A stretch of DNA of 32,920 bases, from contig NZ_JACVQL010000150.1 of the NCBI RefSeq assembly GCF_019733465.1, forward strand, positions 1 through 32,920, written 5' to 3'. Position 1 is the stretch's first letter. Each line of letters begins with the position of its first letter. The translations under genes and the position numbers were made by a program. The DNA comes from Actinotalea ferrariae (GTDB lineage: Bacteria; Actinomycetota; Actinomycetes; Actinomycetales; Cellulomonadaceae). The notes beneath the pieces are model-generated. The model saw only the letters and a list, made by a program, of their open reading frames with translations. It searched no databases and had not been told where the DNA came from. Shown here piece after piece: positions 7,539-15,197 of this stretch.

Positions 7539-7823
7539 TCAGACCTGGGCGGCGAGCAGGAAGCCCGGGCCCTCCTCGGACTGGACCGCGTCGAGCTGCT
7601 GGTCCGCGAGCACGGCAGCCGTCTCCGGCTCGACGTAGACGTGCGCGCCCTCCGTGGCCGCGATGACGTCGTCACCGGCCGGGGGCTCCGCGACGAGGGA
7701 CAGCTCGAACGAGCCGTCCTGGGCGGGGGACTGCGCGATGCGCAGGCCGCCCTGCTCCGGCAGCCCCGCGCGCTCGGCGATGTCCTGCACGGCGTGGCGG
7801 GCGTTGTCGGTCAGTGTGAGCAC
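7539..7823 (-). CDS. HesB/IscA-fold protein without cysteines
   Basis: A 94-residue protein with the beta-rich HesB/IscA-type layout: LTLTDNARHAVQDIA helix, GGLRIAQSP strand, ELSLVAEPPAGDDVI, HVYVEPETAAVL and a GPGFLL end. True A-type iron-sulphur carriers have three conserved cysteines, one in the middle and a C-terminal CxC. This protein has none, so it cannot carry a cluster in the usual way, and the common label 'Fe-S assembly protein' is probably misleading. GTG 7823 is preceded by AAGGAG, a strong ribosome site, and starts exactly at the conserved strand; the ATG at 7940 would add an unrelated tail. It is a single gene, convergent with nfo. Role unknown. Confidence 0.8.
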   Translation of the reverse strand: MLTLTDNARHAVQDIAERAGLPEQGGLRIAQSPAQDGSFELSLVAEPPAGDDVIAATEGAHVYVEPETAAVLADQQLDAVQSEEGPGFLLAAQV

Positions 7824-7953
7824 GAGGCTCTCCTTCGGTTCGTCGTCGATGCCGCGTGCGGCATCTCGGGCACCTCCACCGTCACAAGGGCGGGCGGCCC
7901 GTGGCAAACGGCGGTCCCACCCAGCGGACGTGTCGATCATGGGCAGTGCCCCG

Positions 7954-7987
7954 GCCCCGCCCTCCGTGTGGTGCCGGAGGACGGGGC
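7954..7987 (-). terminator. Hairpin downstream of the isomerase-Gfo operon
   Basis: Left arm 7954-7966 and right arm 7975-7987 pair over 13 positions with a single C/A mismatch and an eight-base loop. It lies about 55 bases past the isomerase stop in the direction of transcription. No T-run follows. Confidence 0.55.
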
Positions 7988-8042
7988 GGTCCGGGCGGTC
8001 GCTGCCGGGTCCGTGCCGGTGTCCGTGGAGGTCAGCGCGGGT

Positions 8043-8975
8043 TCACAGGAACGGCAGCACGTGCCGCCGGTAGCGCTCGGCGACGGTCGCGACGACGTCG
8101 TCCGCGGGCTGGTCCCAGATCCCCTGGTTGAAGATCTCGACCTCGACGTCGCCCGTGTAGCCCGCGGCGGCGACCCACCGCGTGATCGACGCGAAGTCGA
8201 CGTACCCGTCGCCCATGTAGCCGCGCGAGAGCAGGGCGTCGGCGGCGAGCGGGAGGCTCCAGTCGCACACCTGGTACGACGCGATGCGACCCTCGGCGCC
8301 CGCGCGCGCGACCTGGCGCTCGAGGTCCGGGTCCCACCACACGTGATACGTGTCGACCACGACGCCGACCGTCCCGGGCGGGAAGGGCGCCGCGAGGTCG
8401 AGGGCCTGGCCGAGCGTCGAGATGACCGCGCGGTCCGCCGCGAACATCGGGTGCAGCGGCTCGAGGACGAGCCGCACGTCGTGCTCCTGCGCGAACGGCA
8501 CGAGGTCGGCGATGCGGTCGGCGACGCGCTGCCGGGTCGCGACGAGGTCGCGGGCCGGGTCGACGTCGGCCGGGTACGGCGCGGCCGGGCCGCCCGGCGC
8601 CGTCGCCGCCGGGAGCCCGCCGACGACGAAGACCAGCTCGCGCGTGCCGAGCGTCGCCGCCTCCACGATCGCGGCCCGGTTGTCCTCGAGCGCCGCGGCG
8701 ATGCCGGCGTCGTCGGCGGCCGTGAGGAAGCCCCCGCGGCAGAGGGACGAGACCCGAAGGCCCGCATCGGCGACCAGCCGCGCGGCCTTCTCGACGCCGG
8801 CCTCCTGGACGCGGTCACGCCACAGGCCGACGGCCGGCAGGCCGGCGCGCACGGCGGCGTCGACCGCCTCGGCGAGCGTGAGCGCCTTGGTCGTCGCGGT
8901 GTTGAGCGACAGGCGCGCGAGGTCGCCGTCGGCCCCCTCCGCCGACGGTGGCGTCGGCGCCGTCGCGCTCGTCAC
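8043..8975 (-). CDS. Sugar phosphate isomerase/epimerase (xylose-isomerase-like TIM barrel)
   Basis: A 310-residue member of the AP-endonuclease-2/xylose-isomerase-like barrel family, which isomerises or epimerises sugars, or in some branches cleaves or hydrates keto-sugars, using a divalent metal. Matching segments are SLNTATTK, GLPAVGLWRD, RVSSLCRGGFL, ELVFVVGGL, LVLEPLHPMFA with the metal-ligand Glu and His, VVVDTYHVWWDPD with Asp and His, SYQVCDWSLP and the final VEVEIFNQGIWDQP with the last Glu. GTG 8975 overlaps the stop of the upstream Gfo gene by four bases (GTGA), so the two are translationally coupled. That pairing is typical of inositol and keto-sugar pathways. The substrate is not assigned. 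A hairpin at 7954-7987 closes the unit. Confidence 0.88.
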   Translation of the reverse strand: MTSATAPTPPSAEGADGDLARLSLNTATTKALTLAEAVDAAVRAGLPAVGLWRDRVQEAGVEKAARLVADAGLRVSSLCRGGFLTAADDAGIAAALEDNRAAIVEAATLGTRELVFVVGGLPAATAPGGPAAPYPADVDPARDLVATRQRVADRIADLVPFAQEHDVRLVLEPLHPMFAADRAVISTLGQALDLAAPFPPGTVGVVVDTYHVWWDPDLERQVARAGAEGRIASYQVCDWSLPLAADALLSRGYMGDGYVDFASITRWVAAAGYTGDVEVEIFNQGIWDQPADDVVATVAERYRRHVLPFL

Positions 8976-10135
8976 AGCGAGATCGCGGGGATCTCGAGGC
9001 GACGGCCCTCGGCCGAGGACTGCAGGCCGAGCTCCGCGAGCTGCACGCCGCGCGCGGCGGAGAGCAGGCCGTAGCGGTGCTCGCGCCCGGCGACGACGTC
9101 GCGCAGGAACTCCTCCCACTGGAGCTTGAAGCCGTTGTCGAGGTCGCCGTTGGCGGGCACCTCGAGCCACTGGTCGCGGAAGGGCTCCGTGACGGGCAGG
9201 TCGGGGTTCCACACGGGCTTGGGCGTGTGCGCGCGCTGCTGGGCGACGCACTTGCGCAGCCCCGCGACGGCCGAGCCGTGCGTCCCGTCCACCTGGAACT
9301 CGACGAGCTCGTCGCGGTAGACGCGCACGGCCCACGACGAGTTGATCTGCGCGATCACCGGGTCGCCCGCCGGCGTCTCGACCTCGAAGATGCCGTAGGC
9401 GGCGTCGTCGGCGGTCGCGGCGTACTCGCGACCCTGCTCGTCCCAGCGGCGGGGGATGTGCGTCGCCGTCCTCGCCGTGACGGCCTTGACGTCGCCGAGG
9501 ATGCCCTCGAGCACGTAGTTCCAGTGGCAGAACATGTCGACGGTCATGCCGCCGCCGTCCTCGCTGCGGTAGTTCCACGAGGGGCGCTGCGCGGGCTGGA
9601 CGTCGCCCTCGAACACCCAGTACCCGAACTCGCCGCGCAGCGACAGGATCCGGCCGAAGAAGCCCTCCTCGACGAGCCGGCGCAGCTTCACGAGACCGGG
9701 CAGGTAGAGCTTGTCGTGCACGACGCCGGCCGTGATCCCGGCGTCCTTCGCGGTGCGGGCGAGCTCGACCGCCTCGTGCAGCGTCTCGGCCGTCGGCTTC
9801 TCGGTGTAGATGTGCTTGCCGGCCTTCATCGCCTGGGTGAGCGCGGCGGCGCGACGCGACGTCACCTGCGCGTCGAAGTAGATGTGCACGTCGGGGTCGG
9901 CCAGGACGCCGTCGACGTCGGTGGTCCAGTGCTCGACGCCGTGCTGCTCGGCGATCTCCCGGATCTTCGCCTCGTTGCGCCCCACGAGCACCGGCTCGAC
10001 CTGGACGCGCGTGCCGTCCGCGAGCTCGACGCCACCCGCGTCGCGGATGGGGAGGATCGAGCGCACGAGGTGCTGGCGGTACCCCATCCGCCCGGTGATG
10101 CCGTTCATCGCGATGCGCAGGACGGGGGTCGCCAT
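8972..10135 (-). CDS. Gfo/Idh/MocA family oxidoreductase
   Basis: A 387-residue NAD(P)-dependent sugar dehydrogenase. The N-terminal Rossmann domain starts MATPVLRIAMNGITGRMGY, an unusual variant of the glycine motif. IYTEKPTAET carries the family EKP signature whose Lys is catalytic, and the C-terminal beta-sheet domain contains DGGGMTVDMFCHWNYVLEG with the expected Asp and His near the active site. Such enzymes oxidise or reduce hydroxyls on sugars or cyclitols. ATG 10135 is preceded by GGAG; extensions upstream are low complexity and cross the promoter. It is first in a two-gene operon with the isomerase, with a clear promoter and LacI-type operator about 100 bases upstream. Substrate unknown; a 3-keto-sugar route is plausible. 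Confidence 0.9.
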   Translation of the reverse strand: MATPVLRIAMNGITGRMGYRQHLVRSILPIRDAGGVELADGTRVQVEPVLVGRNEAKIREIAEQHGVEHWTTDVDGVLADPDVHIYFDAQVTSRRAAALTQAMKAGKHIYTEKPTAETLHEAVELARTAKDAGITAGVVHDKLYLPGLVKLRRLVEEGFFGRILSLRGEFGYWVFEGDVQPAQRPSWNYRSEDGGGMTVDMFCHWNYVLEGILGDVKAVTARTATHIPRRWDEQGREYAATADDAAYGIFEVETPAGDPVIAQINSSWAVRVYRDELVEFQVDGTHGSAVAGLRKCVAQQRAHTPKPVWNPDLPVTEPFRDQWLEVPANGDLDNGFKLQWEEFLRDVVAGREHRYGLLSAARGVQLAELGLQSSAEGRRLEIPAISL

Positions 10136-10229
10136 GGTGTCTCCGTGCGGGTCGAGGCGGCCGCGGGCGGCCGGGGAGCGGGTGGTGCGAGCCTTCACGC
10201 AAGACCACGCCGACGTCGTCGTCGAACGC

Positions 10230-10274
10230 GGAATGCGCTTTCCCAACCGTAGGAGCGAACCCTGGATGCGTCAA
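10230..10274 (-). promoter_or_regulatory. Promoter and LacI-type operator of the Gfo-isomerase operon
   Basis: On the minus strand TTGACG (10274-10269), a 17-base spacer and TACGGT (10251-10246) make a good sigma-70-like promoter. Right after it lies GGAAAGCGCATTCC (10243-10230), a 14-bp near-palindrome with one mismatch, placed where a repressor would block the start of transcription. It is almost the same as the sites at 1550 and 19949. Confidence 0.75.
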
Positions 10275-10293
10275 GACGCCCCTCCATGCGCCT

Positions 10294-10364
10294 GCCACCC
10301 CGACGCGAATGGCCACCCCCACGCGCACGGCCACCCCACGCACACCGCCAACCCCACGCAGACC
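10294..10364. repeat. Four-copy 17-18-base tandem repeat
   Basis: Units begin at 10294, 10312, 10330 and 10347 with consensus GCCACCCC(C)ACGCRNACN. The array ends exactly where the long hairpin at 10365 begins. It lies in the 334-base gap 10136-10469, which otherwise holds only the Gfo promoter and the hairpin. A plus-strand reading gives a His/Thr/Pro/Ala run, but I see no ribosome site or continuation, so it is probably noncoding. Confidence 0.7.
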
Positions 10365-10411
10365 GGAGCGTTCTCGTGGTGACACGCGGGCGTGCCGCAC
10401 GAGAACGCTCC
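10365..10411. terminator. Long perfect hairpin, probable terminator of the reductase gene
   Basis: GGAGCGTTCTCGTG (10365-10378) and CACGAGAACGCTCC (10398-10411) are perfect 14-bp inverted arms; inside them CACG/CGTG adds a short second stem. It is 59 bases past the stop of the leftward mannitol-dehydrogenase-family gene, so termination is the simplest role. The lack of a T-run and the perfection of the arms also fit a REP-like element. Confidence 0.6.
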
Positions 10412-10469
10412 AGTGTGCGTACCCCGGGGGCGGGTGCCGAGGCGGGTACCGGCGGGTGGGTGGGGTAGG

Positions 10470-11951
10470 TCAGGGGATGGTGCGGAGGAGGTCGCGGACC
10501 TCCGTGCGGAGGGCCTCGCGGAAGCGGGGGTCGTCCGCGACCTGCTCCGGGAAGACGGCGCGCAGGGCGAGCATGCGGTCGGCCAGGCCGGCGTCGTCGC
10601 CCGACGCCGCCTCGCGCAGGCGGTCGGCGAGCGGGTCGTCGAGCGGGAGCTCGCGTCCCTCGACGTCGCGCCCGCGAGCCACGAACGCGATCCAGGCCGC
10701 CAGCGTCCGGACGGCCGCCGCGGGGACCGTCCCGGCGGCGAGCCGGTCCGCGACCGTGCCGAGGATGCGCATCGGCAGCTTCTGCGACCCGTCGCCCGCG
10801 ACCTGCAGCGTCGTGTAGCCGGTCGCGGGGTTCGCGAAGCGCTCGAGGATCGAGTCGCGGTACTCGGCGAGGTCCACGCCCTCGGGCGCCTCGAGCGTGG
10901 GCATGACGTCCTCGTCCATGAGGCGTCGGGCGAGGCCGAGCACCTCGGGGTCGCCGAGCGCCTCGTCGATCATGCGGTGCCCCCGCAGCGCGCCGAGGTA
11001 GGCCACGGCCGAGTGCGTGCCGTTGAGCATGCGGAGCTTGGCGCGCTCGTAGGGCCGGACGTCGCGCGTGAGGACGGCACCGGCGAGCTCCCAGCGCGGA
11101 CGCGGGCCGGCGAAGTCGTCCTCGACGACCCACTGGCGGAACGGCTCGGCGACGACGAGGCCCTCGTCGCGCAGGCCGAGCAGCGCGGTGGCCTCGGCGT
11201 GGTGCGCCTCGGTCGTCGCGGGCGTGATCCGGTCGACCATCGTCATCGGGAAGCGCACGGCGTCGTCGAGCCACGTCCGCAGCTCCGTCGCACCGGCGGC
11301 GTCGAGCAGGTCCTCGACCAGGCCGCGCAGGACGTGGCCGTTGTCGACCATGTTGTCGCAGCACACGACCGTGATCGGCGTCCCGTGCCCCGCCCGGCGC
11401 AGGAGCCCGCGCGCGATCGCGCCGACCGGCGTGCGCGCCGCGTCGTCCGACGTCGTGCCGCCGACCTCGGACCGGAGCGTCGCGACGTCGGCCGCGACGG
11501 CGTCGTCGGCGAGGTCGAGGCGGCCGTCGTGCGCGCGGTGGTAGCCCTTCTCGGAGACGGTCGTCGAGACGACGTGCGTGGTGGGCGCCGCGATCGCTGC
11601 GAGCACGTCGGCGCTGCGGCTGCCGAGGTGGGCGACGTCCCGCATCGAGCCGATGACCTGGAGCGACGTGCTGCCGGCACCCTTGGTCAGCACCGAGTAG
11701 AGCCCGCCCTGGGGCTCGAGCTGGTCGACGACGCGCCGGCTGCGCGGAGTGACGCCGAAGATGCCCCAGTGCGACTCGCCCGCAGCCGCGGCGGCGGCTT
11801 CGGTGAAGACCGCCTGGTGCGCGCGGTGGAAGGCGCCCACGCCGAGGTGCACGACGCCGACCGTGGTCGCCCCGGGGTCGACGGCCGGGCCGCTGACGTC
11901 GGCGCGTCCGGCGGCGTGCGCGAGCGTGGTCGGCGAGAGCCGGTCGGTCAT
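10470..11951 (-). CDS. uxuB: Mannitol dehydrogenase family reductase, probable fructuronate reductase
   Basis: A 493-residue long-chain polyol dehydrogenase, probably reducing D-fructuronate to D-mannonate with NADH in hexuronate catabolism. The N-terminal GVVHLGVGAFHRAHQAV, with the family's VHLGVGAFHRAHQ pattern, is the nucleotide-binding start. TTVSEKGYHR and CCDNMVDNGHVL follow, and KLRMLNGTHS holds the conserved catalytic Lys, Asn and His. The length fits UxuB and mannitol 2-dehydrogenase. It does not match the UxaB (tagaturonate reductase) start pattern. ATG 11951 has a weak ribosome site (GGG at its upstream side). The LacI gene is 74 bases upstream on the same strand and UxaC is divergent beyond it, so a uronate role is likely; mannitol or arabitol oxidation remains possible. 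Confidence 0.82.
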   Translation of the reverse strand: MTDRLSPTTLAHAAGRADVSGPAVDPGATTVGVVHLGVGAFHRAHQAVFTEAAAAAAGESHWGIFGVTPRSRRVVDQLEPQGGLYSVLTKGAGSTSLQVIGSMRDVAHLGSRSADVLAAIAAPTTHVVSTTVSEKGYHRAHDGRLDLADDAVAADVATLRSEVGGTTSDDAARTPVGAIARGLLRRAGHGTPITVVCCDNMVDNGHVLRGLVEDLLDAAGATELRTWLDDAVRFPMTMVDRITPATTEAHHAEATALLGLRDEGLVVAEPFRQWVVEDDFAGPRPRWELAGAVLTRDVRPYERAKLRMLNGTHSAVAYLGALRGHRMIDEALGDPEVLGLARRLMDEDVMPTLEAPEGVDLAEYRDSILERFANPATGYTTLQVAGDGSQKLPMRILGTVADRLAAGTVPAAAVRTLAAWIAFVARGRDVEGRELPLDDPLADRLREAASGDDAGLADRMLALRAVFPEQVADDPRFREALRTEVRDLLRTIP

Positions 11952-12025
11952 GGGTCCCCCTGGGAAGGTGCGGCTGGCGTCCTGCTGGTCTGCGGCTGGT
12001 GCGGGTCGTGGTCCGGGTGCTGGCC

Positions 12026-13042
12026 TCAGGCGTCGGCGGCGCGCACGGGGCCGCTCGACGCGCGGACGACGAGCGAGACGGCCATGCGCTGCGTGCGCGG
12101 CTCGTCGTCGTCCAGGTCGGTCGCGATGTCGACCGTGCCGGTCGCGCCGTGGTCCACCTCGTCGAGGAGCAGGTCCACCGCGGCGCGGCCGAGCAGGCGC
12201 AGCGGGACGGCGACCGTCGTGAGCGCGGGCGAGACCTGCGTCGCGGCCGGGATGTCGTCGAAGCCGACGACGGAGACGCGCCCGGGGACGTCCGTGCCGC
12301 GCGAGCGCAGGCGGTCGAGGATCCCGAGCGCGACGAGGTCGTTGTGCGCGACGACAGCCGTCGCGCCGCTCGCGGCGACGAGGTCCGCGGCCGCGACGCC
12401 GCCCGCGAAGACGGTCGGGAAGTGGCCGAGCTGGACGAGCTCGACGCCGTCGGTGGCGTGCGCGGCGATCTCGAGGCCGCGGCGGCGCTCGCGGTCCGAC
12501 CACGAGCCCCACTGCCCGCCGGCGTAGGCGATGCGCCGGTGGCCGAGGGCGTGCAGGTGGGCGACGGCCTGCCGGATGCCGTCCTCGTTGTCGATGACGA
12601 CCGAGCGCAGGTGCTCCGACTCCCGGTTGACCAGGACGATGCGCGGCGACTGCGGCAGGGCGGCGAGCGCCTGGTCGGGCATGCGCGGCGAGCACAGCAC
12701 GATGCCGTCCACCTCGGACGTCATCTGGTGCACGAGCTCGGTCTCGAGCCGCGGGTCTTCGTCGGCGTCGGCGACGACCACGGTGAGGCCGGCCGCGCGG
12801 GCGCGGTGCTGGACCCCCTTGGCGATGCCCGAGAAGAAGGGGTTCTGCATGTCGGGGACGATGAGCCCCAGCCGCCGCTGGCCGGCCGGCTCGTCGCGTC
12901 CGGCCCGGTAGCCGAGCTCGGCGACGGCGGCGTGCACGCGCTCGCGCTTGCCCGCCGAGACGCTGGCCGGGTTGGCGAGCGCACGCGACGCGGTCGCGGG
13001 GGAGACGCCGGCAGCTCGGGCGACGTCGCGCAGCGTGGGCAC
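12026..13042 (-). CDS. LacI family transcriptional regulator
   Basis: A 338-residue repressor. An N-terminal helix-turn-helix (TLRDVARAAGVSPATASRAL, residues 3-22) and hinge are followed by a periplasmic-binding-protein-like effector domain (LGLIVPDMQNPFF, DGIVLCSPR, VVIDNEDG, HRRIAYAGG, AVVAHNDLVALGIL, VVGFDDIPAA). It probably senses a sugar or uronate intermediate and controls the neighbouring reductase and uxaC. I chose GTG 13042 because the helix-turn-helix begins immediately after it and GAGAGAGG lies at suitable spacing; the ATG at 13105 adds 21 atypical residues. It is divergent from uxaC across a 202-base region with GTGAARC half-sites. It is the only LacI protein in the window and is therefore a candidate for the three GCGCTT operators. 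Confidence 0.92.
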   Translation of the reverse strand: MPTLRDVARAAGVSPATASRALANPASVSAGKRERVHAAVAELGYRAGRDEPAGQRRLGLIVPDMQNPFFSGIAKGVQHRARAAGLTVVVADADEDPRLETELVHQMTSEVDGIVLCSPRMPDQALAALPQSPRIVLVNRESEHLRSVVIDNEDGIRQAVAHLHALGHRRIAYAGGQWGSWSDRERRRGLEIAAHATDGVELVQLGHFPTVFAGGVAAADLVAASGATAVVAHNDLVALGILDRLRSRGTDVPGRVSVVGFDDIPAATQVSPALTTVAVPLRLLGRAAVDLLLDEVDHGATGTVDIATDLDDDEPRTQRMAVSLVVRASSGPVRAADA

Positions 13043-13244
13043 GGTCCCCACCTCTCTCCACCGGGGCGGATCGGCTGTGAAACAGGATGATCGAGAGTGC
13101 AGCACGCTTCACGGCGTGGGCGCAAGAGGCGCGCGCCCGGCACGGGGCACGGTGCTCGCAGGGCCCCGAGGGTTGGCATCGACGCACGCACGGCGCAAGG
13201 ATGGGCGCGGATCACGTTTCACGCTGTCTCATCAGGAGGCCCCG
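13043..13244. promoter_or_regulatory. Divergent control region between lacI and uxaC
   Basis: This 202-base region holds three similar half-sites: GTGAAAC at 13077-13083 (plus), GTGAAGC reading left from 13112 to 13106, and GTGAAAC reading left from 13222 to 13216. None is a full palindrome. The last lies just before the uxaC ribosome site CAGGAGG. They may be operators for the divergent LacI protein. No reading frame here looks coding. Confidence 0.45.
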
Positions 13245-14687
13245 ATGTCCGCTCCGTCCTCGGCGCGCTGGACGCTCCACCCCGACCGCGCGCTGCCGGC
13301 GGACCCGGCCACGCGTGACGTCGCGCGCGACCTCTACGCGCAGACGAAGGACCTGCCGATCGTCTCGATGCACGGTCACGTGGACGCCGCCGTGCTCGCG
13401 GCGGACCAGCCGTTCGGGGACCCGGCCGAGGTCTTCGTCGTGCCCGACCACTACCTCGTCCGGATGCTCGTCTCCCAGGGGGTGCCGCACGACGCGCTGG
13501 GCGTCCCGCGCCTCGACGGCGGCCCGGTCGAGACGGATCCGCGAGCCATCTGGCGCACGTTCTGCACGCACTGGAAGCTCTTCCGCGGCACGCCCACGCG
13601 GTACTGGATGGAGCACGTGCTCGTCGAGGTGTTCGGCGTCAGCGCGCCGCCGTCGGCCGCGACGGCCGACCAGCTCTACGACGAGGTGCAGGCGAAGCTC
13701 AGCACCGACGCGTTCCGTCCGCTCGCCCTCGTGGACAGCCTCGGCCTCGAGATCCTCGCGACCACCGACGCCGCGACCGCGACGCTCGCGGACCACGCCG
13801 ACCTCGCGCAGCGGGGCTGGGGTGAGCGCATCGTCCCGACGTTCCGGCCGGACGCGCTGCTGCACGTCGACCGCCCGGTTTGGCGGGACGACGTCGCACT
13901 CCTCGCCGAGCGCTCGGGGGTCGACGTCGGCTCGTACGAGGGCTTCGTGCGCGCGCTCGAGCAGCGTCGGGCCGCGTTCGTCGAGCGCGGGGCGCGTGCG
14001 ACGGACCACGGCCACCTGCGCGCGGACACCACGCCGCTGAGCGCCGCGGAGGCGGGCCGGATCTTCGACGCGGCCCTGCGCGGCGAGGCGTCGTCGGCCG
14101 ACGCCGACGCGTTCAGCGGGCACATGCTGCACGAGATGGCGCGCATGTCCGCCGAGGACGGCCTGGTCATGCAGATCCACCCGGGTGTGCTGCGCAACCA
14201 CGACGCGCGCGTGTTCGGCGAGCGCGGCCCCGACGTCGGCTACGACATCCCGGTGGCGGCCGAGTACACGCGCGCGCTGCGTCCGCTGCTCGAGTCGTTC
14301 GGGCACCACCCCGGGCTGCGGCTCATCGTGTTCACGGTCGACGAGACCGTCTTCGCGCGCGAGCTCGCACCCATGGCCGGGGTCTACCCGGCGATGAAGC
14401 TCGGCGCGCCGTGGTGGTTCCTCGACACCCCGGACGGCATGCGGCGCTTCCGCGAGCTCGTCACCGACTCGGCCGGGTTCTACAACACGACCGGGTTCGT
14501 CGACGACACGCGCGCGTTCTTCTCGATCCCCGCGCGGCACGACCTGGCGCGCCGGATCGACGCGGGCTACCTCGCGCGGCTCGTCGCCGAGCACCGCCTC
14601 ACGGCCGACGAGGCGGCGGAGACCGCGGTCGAGCTGGCCTACGAGCTGCCCAGGCAGGCGTACCCGAAGCCCACCCCCCGCCCGTAG
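13245..14687 (+). CDS. uxaC: Glucuronate/galacturonate isomerase
   Basis: A 480-residue uronate isomerase (amidohydrolase superfamily), which converts D-glucuronate to D-fructuronate and D-galacturonate to D-tagaturonate, the first step of hexuronate catabolism. The metal-binding HxH is in SMHGHVD (His43, His45). FCTHWKLFRGTPTRYWMEH, TTDAATATLADH, IVPTFRPD, HPGVLRNHD, FTVDE and KLGAPWWFLDTPDGMRRFRE are characteristic family segments, and the FVDDTRAFFSIPARHD segment closes the barrel. Length matches E. coli UxaC (470). ATG 13245 has a strong CAGGAGG ribosome site. It is divergent from the LacI gene and the reductase, consistent with one control region for both directions, and ends convergent with the cupin gene 39 bases away. 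Confidence 0.95.
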   Translation: MSAPSSARWTLHPDRALPADPATRDVARDLYAQTKDLPIVSMHGHVDAAVLAADQPFGDPAEVFVVPDHYLVRMLVSQGVPHDALGVPRLDGGPVETDPRAIWRTFCTHWKLFRGTPTRYWMEHVLVEVFGVSAPPSAATADQLYDEVQAKLSTDAFRPLALVDSLGLEILATTDAATATLADHADLAQRGWGERIVPTFRPDALLHVDRPVWRDDVALLAERSGVDVGSYEGFVRALEQRRAAFVERGARATDHGHLRADTTPLSAAEAGRIFDAALRGEASSADADAFSGHMLHEMARMSAEDGLVMQIHPGVLRNHDARVFGERGPDVGYDIPVAAEYTRALRPLLESFGHHPGLRLIVFTVDETVFARELAPMAGVYPAMKLGAPWWFLDTPDGMRRFRELVTDSAGFYNTTGFVDDTRAFFSIPARHDLARRIDAGYLARLVAEHRLTADEAAETAVELAYELPRQAYPKPTPRP

Positions 14688-14726
14688 CTGCTGGTCACCC
14701 GCGGCCGGCCCGACACCACCTCGGCG

Positions 14727-15065
14727 CTACTCGAGGTTCTCCTGGATCATCCGCGGCGAGCCGTGGATGCACGCCATGCGCAGCGGACCGGTGCCCGTCG
14801 CGACGAACTTGTGGTGCGTGCCGGCGCCCACCACGAGGATGTCGCCGGCCGCCGCGTGGTGCTCCTCGCCGTCGGCCGTGACCGTGGCCTCACCCTCGAG
14901 GACGACCCACGTCTCGGTGTACGGATGACGGTGCAGCGACGGCCCCTGGCCCGGGTCGGAGTCGACGAGGAAGAACGAGACCTCGGACCCGTATTCCTCG
15001 CCCTCGAACCTGCTCGTCCGGCCCGTCCCGATCCGCAGCTCCGCGGCGGTGACCCTGCTCAGCAT
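14727..15065 (-). CDS. Small single-domain cupin protein
   Basis: A 112-residue single cupin beta-barrel. The first cupin motif is SLHRHPYTETWVVLEGEATV, with two His and a Glu as metal ligands; the second, GDILVVGAGTHHKFVATG, supplies the last His. Proteins of this size often bind a metal and act on small molecules or sugars, or simply bind ligand; no specific activity can be assigned. ATG 15065 follows GAGGGGAG. It is divergent from the SRPBCC-ArsR pair and shares the 132-base intergenic region containing two palindromic operators, so ArsR could control it too. Confidence 0.85.
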   Translation of the reverse strand: MLSRVTAAELRIGTGRTSRFEGEEYGSEVSFFLVDSDPGQGPSLHRHPYTETWVVLEGEATVTADGEEHHAAAGDILVVGAGTHHKFVATGTGPLRMACIHGSPRMIQENLE

Positions 15066-15119
15066 GTGCGCTCCCCTCGAGGTCGTCGTCAGCGCGTCCC
15101 AGCGTGCCGCACGACGTCG

Positions 15120-15172
15120 GTGCAACCAAGGGGTTGCGCTGGTCGGGATCGAGTGCAACTCTGAAGTTGCAC
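15120..15172. promoter_or_regulatory. Twin 20-bp palindromic operators
   Basis: Site 1 is GTGCAACC, four bases, GGTTGCGC (15120-15139), with one mismatch. Site 2 is GTGCAACT, four bases, AGTTGCAC (15153-15172), perfect. The centres are 33 bp apart, about three helical turns, so two dimers could sit on the same face. They lie between the cupin start and the SRPBCC start and match the shape of ArsR-family operators. Confidence 0.75.
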
Positions 15173-15197
15173 GTCCACCACCAGCGAGGAGACGACG

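Noticed and set aside
6051-9074. Very long plus-strand frame of about 1000 codons
   Set aside because: It runs out of frame through the membrane-protein and nfo genes and antisense through the isomerase operon; its product is Arg/Gly/Pro-rich without domains, a GC-bias shadow.
10294-10364. CRISPR array
   Set aside because: The four repeats are directly adjacent with no spacers and are too short; it is an ordinary tandem repeat. No cas gene is present.
10392-12527. Plus-strand frame of 711 codons opposite the reductase and LacI genes
   Set aside because: Arg/Val/Asp-rich translation without motifs, antisense to two genes with clear family signatures.
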